Below the pieces are notes generated by a model. It made no database searches, had not been told where the DNA came from, and saw nothing but the letters and a program-made list of their open reading frames with translations. Below, piece by piece: positions 58,468 through 64,000 of a stretch of DNA of 64,000 bases. A program made the position numbers and the translations under genes. The number at the start of each line of letters is the position of its first letter. The first letter of the stretch is position 1. The DNA comes from Limnohabitans sp. Jir72 (lineage in GTDB: Bacteria; Pseudomonadota; Gammaproteobacteria; Burkholderiales; Burkholderiaceae_C): the NCBI RefSeq assembly GCF_003063575.1, contig NZ_NESC01000005.1, positions 124,001 through 188,000 of the forward strand, read 5' to 3'.

Positions 58468-59028
58468 TTATTTCCAGCGCGTCAACTCGATGTGCACGCT
58501 GCCCTTGTCGCTGCTGAAGGTGACTTCACCTTCTTGCACCGTGGCTTGCAGCTGCATGCTGCGCTCGGCCAATTGGGCCAACTCCTGTGAACGCTCCGTG
58601 GGCACACGCCAGACTTGCAGTTTGTCCAGCCGGGTGAGCTTGGTCTCGATGCCCTTCCACCAGACTTCGGCCGCATGGTTGAAGCAGTACAGCAACACCT
58701 CATCGGACTTCTGGCAAGCCTTCATGATGGGCTTGTCCTCGGGCTGGCCGACTTCGATCCACATGCGGGTCTGGCCAGTGAAGTCGCGCAAGCTCACGTC
58801 CGGGTCGTCCGGGTCCGACAGGCCCGCGCCAAATGCCAACTTGCCGTCGCCCTTGCACACGGCCTGCAGCTTGTAGGCGTTGATGGCCAGCGCAAGAAGG
58901 CGGATCATCATGCGCTCGTCCGTCTCGCTCGGGTGACGCGCCAGCGTGAGCTGGTGGTCTTCGTAATAGCTGTGATCGATGTCAGCGATCGACAGGTTGG
59001 CTTTGTAGATGGTGGATTTGAGGGCCAT
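58468..59028 (-). CDS. yaeQ: YaeQ family protein
   Basis: 186 residues starting MALKSTIYKANLSIADIDHSYYEDHQLTLARHPSETDERMMIRLLAL, the strict YaeQ signature. GDGKLAFGAGLSDPDDPDVSLRDFTGQ and WIEVGQP give the PD-(D/E)XK-like core. YaeQ is a conserved enterobacterial and betaproteobacterial protein of unsettled function, once linked to RfaH suppression. The ATG at 59026-59028 is chosen over an extended frame. The ATPase gene upstream ends 5 bp away, so they may form an operon. Confidence 0.93.
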   Translation of the reverse strand: MALKSTIYKANLSIADIDHSYYEDHQLTLARHPSETDERMMIRLLALAINAYKLQAVCKGDGKLAFGAGLSDPDDPDVSLRDFTGQTRMWIEVGQPEDKPIMKACQKSDEVLLYCFNHAAEVWWKGIETKLTRLDKLQVWRVPTERSQELAQLAERSMQLQATVQEGEVTFSSDKGSVHIELTRWK

Positions 59029-59033
59029 GGTTT

Positions 59034-60200
59034 TTAGTCTTTGCGGGCCAACATGCGCCAACCCAACAGCTGAACGCCGTTGCGAAGGACGGACGTTTCG
59101 CCGCCGTAAATCAGTAAAGGAGTGCAGGCCTCTGCAGCTGCCATGCTGGCAGATCGCTGGCCCGCGCGTACGTAGTCACCCGTGGGTGTTTGACCGGATT
59201 TGATCTCTACCGTCTGCAAAAGGCCTGTGCCAGTTTCATACAGCAAATCGGCTTCCAGTCCGTTGTTGTCTCGCCAGAAATGCAAGTCAGAGGGTTGGCC
59301 TTGATTGGTTCGATGCTTGAAAAATTCGCTGACCACCCAGTTTTCAAACAAGGCGCCTCGTGCTGGATGCAGGCTCAATTGCTCTGGCTGGCGAATCCCC
59401 AGCAACCAGCACGCCAAGCCCGTGTCCACAAAGTAGAGTTTGGGTGATTTGACCAAGCGCTTGCCAAAGTTGCGGTGGTACGGGGTCAGCACAAACAAGA
59501 CATCACTGGACTCCAGCACCGACAACCAAGCTCGTGCCGTGGTGTGGCTGATGCCCGCCTCACTGGCCAATGCACTCAGGTTCAGCAATTGTCCGGTTCG
59601 CCCGGCGCACAAGCGCACAAATCGCTGGAACGTGGCCAGATCCTGCACCTGCAGCACTTGCCTGACATCCCGCTCCAAATAGGTGGTGATGTAGCTCGCA
59701 AACCAGTCCACAGGCTCGCTCGATGCGCCCGTGTTCAAAGCAGGGTAACCACCACGCCAAAGCGCTTGGTCCAGTGTCGTCTCCCCGTTCCCAACACCGG
59801 CAATTTCTGCGGCAGAAAAAGGCAGCAAGCGGCTCATGGCCACACGCCCGGCCAAGGACTGCGTCACCCCGGCCATCAAGCCGAACTGCTGCGACCCCGT
59901 CAGGATGAACCGTCCCGGTGTCCGGTCCTCATCCACCAGCCCCTGCAAATGTGAAAAGAGATCTGGCCAGCGTTGCGCCTCATCAAAAATGGCACCCTTT
60001 GAAAACCGCGCTAAAAATCCCCTCGGGTCTTCCTCAGCGAATGCGCGCTCTGTGGGGTCTTCAAGAGAGATGTACGGCTTTTCGGGAAACAAGTACCTGG
60101 CCAACGTGGTTTTGCCAGACTGTCTCGGGCCAGTGATGGCCAGCACAGGAAACGACCCAGCCAGCCGCTGAAGCGTGGGGGCAATTTGTCGTTCGATCAT
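59034..60200 (-). CDS. AAA_14/DUF4143 family ATP-binding protein
   Basis: 388 residues. Walker A is GPRQSGKTT (24-32); GAIFDEAQRWPDLF is the Walker B/DEAQ stretch, followed by the ILTGSQQF sensor. The C-terminal DUF4143 domain includes SLHPARGALFENWVVSEFFKHR and the nuclease-like WRDNNGLEADLLYE...VEIKSG signature (D-x15-E-x-K type). These stand-alone ATPases are common, often in the accessory genome, and their role is not established. The ATG lies 8 bp from a perfect 39-bp palindrome that may hold its promoter. Confidence 0.88.
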   Translation of the reverse strand: MIERQIAPTLQRLAGSFPVLAITGPRQSGKTTLARYLFPEKPYISLEDPTERAFAEEDPRGFLARFSKGAIFDEAQRWPDLFSHLQGLVDEDRTPGRFILTGSQQFGLMAGVTQSLAGRVAMSRLLPFSAAEIAGVGNGETTLDQALWRGGYPALNTGASSEPVDWFASYITTYLERDVRQVLQVQDLATFQRFVRLCAGRTGQLLNLSALASEAGISHTTARAWLSVLESSDVLFVLTPYHRNFGKRLVKSPKLYFVDTGLACWLLGIRQPEQLSLHPARGALFENWVVSEFFKHRTNQGQPSDLHFWRDNNGLEADLLYETGTGLLQTVEIKSGQTPTGDYVRAGQRSASMAAAEACTPLLIYGGETSVLRNGVQLLGWRMLARKD

Positions 60201-60208
60201 GCGACAAT

Positions 60209-60247
60209 TTTATACAAATTGAAGAAAGGATCTTCAATTTGTATAAA
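60209..60247. promoter_or_regulatory. Perfect 17-bp inverted repeat with symmetrical promoter elements
   Basis: TTTATACAAATTGAAGA (60209-60225), loop AAGGA, TCTTCAATTTGTATAAA (60231-60247). Because of the symmetry each strand carries TTGAAG, 17 bp, TATAAA, a good sigma70 promoter. The minus-strand one would start transcription within a few bases of the ATPase ATG; the plus-strand one would read into the purB 3' end. Confidence 0.7.
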
Positions 60248-60297
60248 CCACCCCAAACCACGGCCCCGCAATGCCCTGCGGTGGTGGTCAATATGAC

Positions 60298-61755
<1,458 letters not shown>

Positions 61756-61818
61756 TCAGCGCTACGGCACGAACGTTCACCTAGAATTAACCGTCAACCT
61801 CTAACGCTCAATGGTCAT

Positions 61819-62433
61819 ATGAAACTCATCGGCTCCATCACCAGTCCTTACGTGCGCAAAGTGCGCATTGTCATGGCCGAAAAAAAACTGGATTACCAGT
61901 TCATCAGCGAGGACGTGTGGTCTGCCCAAACCCGCATCCATGAATCCAACCCTTTGGGCAAGGTACCCTGCCTGATCATGGAAGGTGGTGAAGCTGTTTT
62001 CGATTCCCGCGTGATTGTGGAGTACTTGGACACTTTGTCTCCCGTGGGCAAGCTCCTTCCTTCTGCGGGCCGTGAGCGCGCCGAAGTCAAAACATGGGAA
62101 GCCTTGGCGGACGGCTTGCTTGACGCCGCCTTGCTGGCACGCATGGAGTCCGTATGGACAGGTCGTACCGATGGTCAACGCAGCCAAGCCTGGATCGACC
62201 GCCAACTGGACAAAATTCAGCATGCACTCAGAGCCATGAGTCTTGGATTGGGTGACAAAGCCTTTTGCTCAGGTATCCACATGAGCCTGTCCGACATCGC
62301 GGTGGGCTGCGCGGTAGGCTATCTGGACTTCCGATTTCCGCAAATCGACTGGCGCACGCCCTATCCGAACTTGCACAAGCTGTACGAGAAACTGTCACAA
62401 CGTCAGAGTTTCATCGACAGCCTACCCGCTTGA
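61819..62433 (+). CDS. Glutathione S-transferase family protein
   Basis: 204 residues. It begins MKLIGSITSPYVRKVRIVMAEKK with Ser as the likely active-site residue; NPLGKVPCLI holds the cis-proline and DSRVIVEYLD the glutathione gamma-Glu site. The C-terminal helical domain runs to QSFIDSLPA. It is related to the YibF-type GSTs. It is not similar to the 39238 GST beyond the fold. The open frame upstream, opposite purB, is not part of it. Confidence 0.9.
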   Translation: MKLIGSITSPYVRKVRIVMAEKKLDYQFISEDVWSAQTRIHESNPLGKVPCLIMEGGEAVFDSRVIVEYLDTLSPVGKLLPSAGRERAEVKTWEALADGLLDAALLARMESVWTGRTDGQRSQAWIDRQLDKIQHALRAMSLGLGDKAFCSGIHMSLSDIAVGCAVGYLDFRFPQIDWRTPYPNLHKLYEKLSQRQSFIDSLPA

Positions 62434-62479
62434 TGAGACCGCAGGCCAGCGCTAAGGCTCCGACCTGCAACAGATCGTT

Positions 62480-62914
62480 TCAAGTGTTGGCGCGTTTTTT
62501 GAGCCAACGCATGATACCGCCCACTACCGGCAGTTTTTCATAGAGCTCTTCTGCGGCATCCCAATAATCGCGGTGCAAAATGACCAGTCCATGATCGTTA
62601 AACAGGATGTGGCTGCCGCCGCGCACAGTCTGAAGGCTGTGCGTGTCAAACCGCTTGAAGCGGAAACGGAATTCCCACGTCAAAAAGGCCTGCGACCCAT
62701 CGACCAACTGGCCCGTGATGACGAAATGCGGGCCATCGAGCGCCACATACATGTGCCGAAAAATGCGCTCAATCTCAGGCAAACCTTGCACCTCGTTGAA
62801 GGGGTCTTTGAATCGGGCTTGGCCGTCATAAAGATCGGGCAACTGCGCCACGCTGTCCGGCGTGAGCTTTTCAAAATACTCGGCCAGTCGGGCCGTGGCA
62901 AGGCGTGTGTCCAT
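62480..62914 (-). CDS. SnoaL-like (NTF2 superfamily) protein
   Basis: 144 residues. The NTF2-like core reads ARLAEYFEKLTPDSVAQLPDLYDGQARFKDPFNEVQG, then FVITGQLVDGSQAFLTWEFRFRFKR and HRDYWDAAEELYEKLPVVGGIMRWLKKR. This subgroup is commonly encoded with SDR and DUF3833 proteins, as here. The ATG at 62912-62914 lies 2 bp after the SDR stop, so the genes are coupled. The enzymatic role is unknown. Confidence 0.85.
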   Translation of the reverse strand: MDTRLATARLAEYFEKLTPDSVAQLPDLYDGQARFKDPFNEVQGLPEIERIFRHMYVALDGPHFVITGQLVDGSQAFLTWEFRFRFKRFDTHSLQTVRGGSHILFNDHGLVILHRDYWDAAEELYEKLPVVGGIMRWLKKRANT

Positions 62915-62916
62915 GC

Positions 62917-63687
62917 TCAAAGTCCTGTGAAGCGCCGCACCAGCGGGAAATACCAACAGTAAGGCAGAACCCGCAAAAGCTTGAGCCACAGGGTGAAGCG
63001 CTTGGGAAAGTGGATGTCAAACTGACCTTTCCCCCAACCCTTGAGCATCTCGCGGGCGGCCTCTTCGGGGCTGATCAGGGCGGGCATGGTGAACTTGTTT
63101 TGCGCCGTCAAAGGCGTGTCCACAAACCCCGGATTGACCACGCTCACGCCAATGCCTGCATCTTGCAAGTCCAGGTACAAGGTCTCAGCCAAGTGGATCA
63201 ATGCCGCCTTGGTGGGTCCATAGGCCAAGCCATTGGGCAAACCGCGCCACCCTGCCACGCTACTGAGCAAGCTGATGTGGCCGCTGCGCTGCGCCAGCAT
63301 GCCGGGCAGCACCGCATCGAGCACATGCAAAGCGCCTTGGTAATTGACCTTGTCGTGCTGAAGCATGTTCTCCAAGTCCATGGCGGTGGCGCGTTGCGCC
63401 TGGTAATAACCGGCGGCATAAACCACCATGTCCAGCGGGCCTTCAGCCAGCAGGGCGTGGGCGGTGGCCTGCACCTGGGCCGGATCGCACACATCGAGCG
63501 CGCGCCACTGCACACCCAAATCCTGTGCGGCCCAATCCAGCACGGCTTGGGGCTTGCGGGCCGACACCACCACTTGCGCACCGGCAGCACGCAAGGCCTG
63601 CGCGCAGGCCAGGCCAATACCGGTCGATGCCCCCACCAGCCAAACACGGCGGCCTTGCCAATTGGCGATTTGTGGATTCAGACCCAT
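62917..63687 (-). CDS. SDR family NAD(P)-dependent oxidoreductase
   Basis: 256 residues. Cofactor motif GASTGIG (19-25), NAG-equivalent YAAG, catalytic Ser in LLSSVAGW (about 142-143), and YGPTK (Y156, K160) are all intact. The C-terminal extension (FDIHFPKRFTLWLKLLRVLPY) is amphipathic and may contact membrane lipid. It is part of the DUF3833-SDR-SnoaL operon, linked elsewhere to fatty-acid or membrane modification under oxidative stress; the substrate is unknown. Confidence 0.9.
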   Translation of the reverse strand: MGLNPQIANWQGRRVWLVGASTGIGLACAQALRAAGAQVVVSARKPQAVLDWAAQDLGVQWRALDVCDPAQVQATAHALLAEGPLDMVVYAAGYYQAQRATAMDLENMLQHDKVNYQGALHVLDAVLPGMLAQRSGHISLLSSVAGWRGLPNGLAYGPTKAALIHLAETLYLDLQDAGIGVSVVNPGFVDTPLTAQNKFTMPALISPEEAAREMLKGWGKGQFDIHFPKRFTLWLKLLRVLPYCWYFPLVRRFTGL

Positions 63688-63692
63688 GCTGT

Positions 63693-64000
63693 TCAGCCCG
63701 CCTTGACCGCCAAAGGCGTGCGGCGCGTGAACGACAAAGTGACCTCACCCAGCTTCACACCCCACTTGCTCATGGTGGCTTTGTTGAGCATGACGCGCTC
63801 GTCCATGAGGTACATCCAATCGTCAAAGTCGACGTGCCACACGCGGCCATCGACCGGCAGCGCCAGTGTGTAGCCCCAGCGAAATGCATTGCCACTGACT
63901 TGGCCCGAGGCTGTGCCCACCACATCGTCGGCGCGGCCGGTGTAAGTGCCGTTGGGCCCGGCTTTGAGCTTCCAGATGCGGCGCTGTTGGGTGCCGTCGG
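63693..64000 (-). CDS. DUF3833 family protein, C-terminal part (partial)
   Basis: The frame runs off the right edge of the window; 102 codons are visible. The end reads DDVVGTASGQ, WGYTLALPVDGRVWHVDFDDWMYLMDERVMLNKA and SKWGVKLGEVTLSFTRR, the characteristic C-terminal half of DUF3833, usually a lipoprotein. It is the most upstream visible gene of the operon and ends 5 bp before the SDR start. Its N-terminus and signal cannot be seen. Confidence 0.88.
   Translation of the reverse strand, partial: DGTQQRRIWKLKAGPNGTYTGRADDVVGTASGQVSGNAFRWGYTLALPVDGRVWHVDFDDWMYLMDERVMLNKATMSKWGVKLGEVTLSFTRRTPLAVKAG

Overview
The window is about 64 kb of GC-rich chromosomal DNA from a betaproteobacterium. It is most likely Burkholderiales, family Comamonadaceae (Limnohabitans/Rhodoferax-like; the genus is a guess). 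The reasons are a Bug-type solute-binding protein end, a dissociated MetH without its homocysteine domain behind an SAH riboswitch, a TorF-GlnK-Amt cluster, type-2 ArgC, a pilin followed by a PglL-like ligase, a DUF3717-DUF1289 fusion and YaeQ. I see no rRNA, tRNA, CRISPR array, prophage or intact insertion sequence. Genes are densely packed in short operons.

Layout. 1-6 kb: end of a Bug protein, NIPSNAP, an SMP-30 lactonase, and a molybdenum hydroxylase (small and large subunits) with XdhC. 6-9 kb: TRAP transporter dctQMP. 9-12 kb: Amt, GlnK and TorF porin behind a sigma54 promoter with an NtrC-like site. 12-15.4 kb: YifB, an MFS permease and a thioredoxin-like protein. 15.4-19.5 kb: a decayed copy of the metH 3' end, a DUF6352-like protein, and metH behind an SAH riboswitch. 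19.5-26.2 kb: a glycosidase, then a cyanate/nitrate ABC importer with cyanase behind a sigma54-like promoter, then a NarL-type regulator and a sensor kinase interrupted by an amber codon. 26-34.4 kb: phosphatase, GAPDH, methyltransferase, ornithine-cyclodeaminase and hydroxyisobutyrate-dehydrogenase homologues, acyl-CoA synthetase and a second lactonase.

34.4-40 kb: a topoisomerase III with a C-terminal SWIB domain, divergent from a SET-domain methyltransferase, followed by birA, a small membrane protein and a GST. 40-45.5 kb: TctDE-like two-component system, MarR regulator, recA (LexA box)-recX and argC. 45.7-51.3 kb: sucCD, a TerC protein with a structured leader, type IV pilin and PglL-like ligase, and DUF2878. 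51.4-55.3 kb: four secreted proteins and moaC. 55.4-64 kb: M48 protease, a second TerC behind a yybP-ykoY (Mn2+) riboswitch, the DUF3717-DUF1289 protein, YaeQ, an AAA/DUF4143 ATPase behind a perfect palindrome, purB, a GST, and the start of a DUF3833-SDR-SnoaL operon.

Common threads. Nitrogen supply appears in two sigma54-type operons (ammonium import and sensing; cyanate import and hydrolysis). RNA-level control appears at metH and at both terC genes. Two neighbouring genes carry domains better known from chromatin (SWIB, SET), both with lysine-rich segments. REP-like palindromes (core GTAGGAGC...GCGATGG) are scattered between operons, mostly as inverted pairs.
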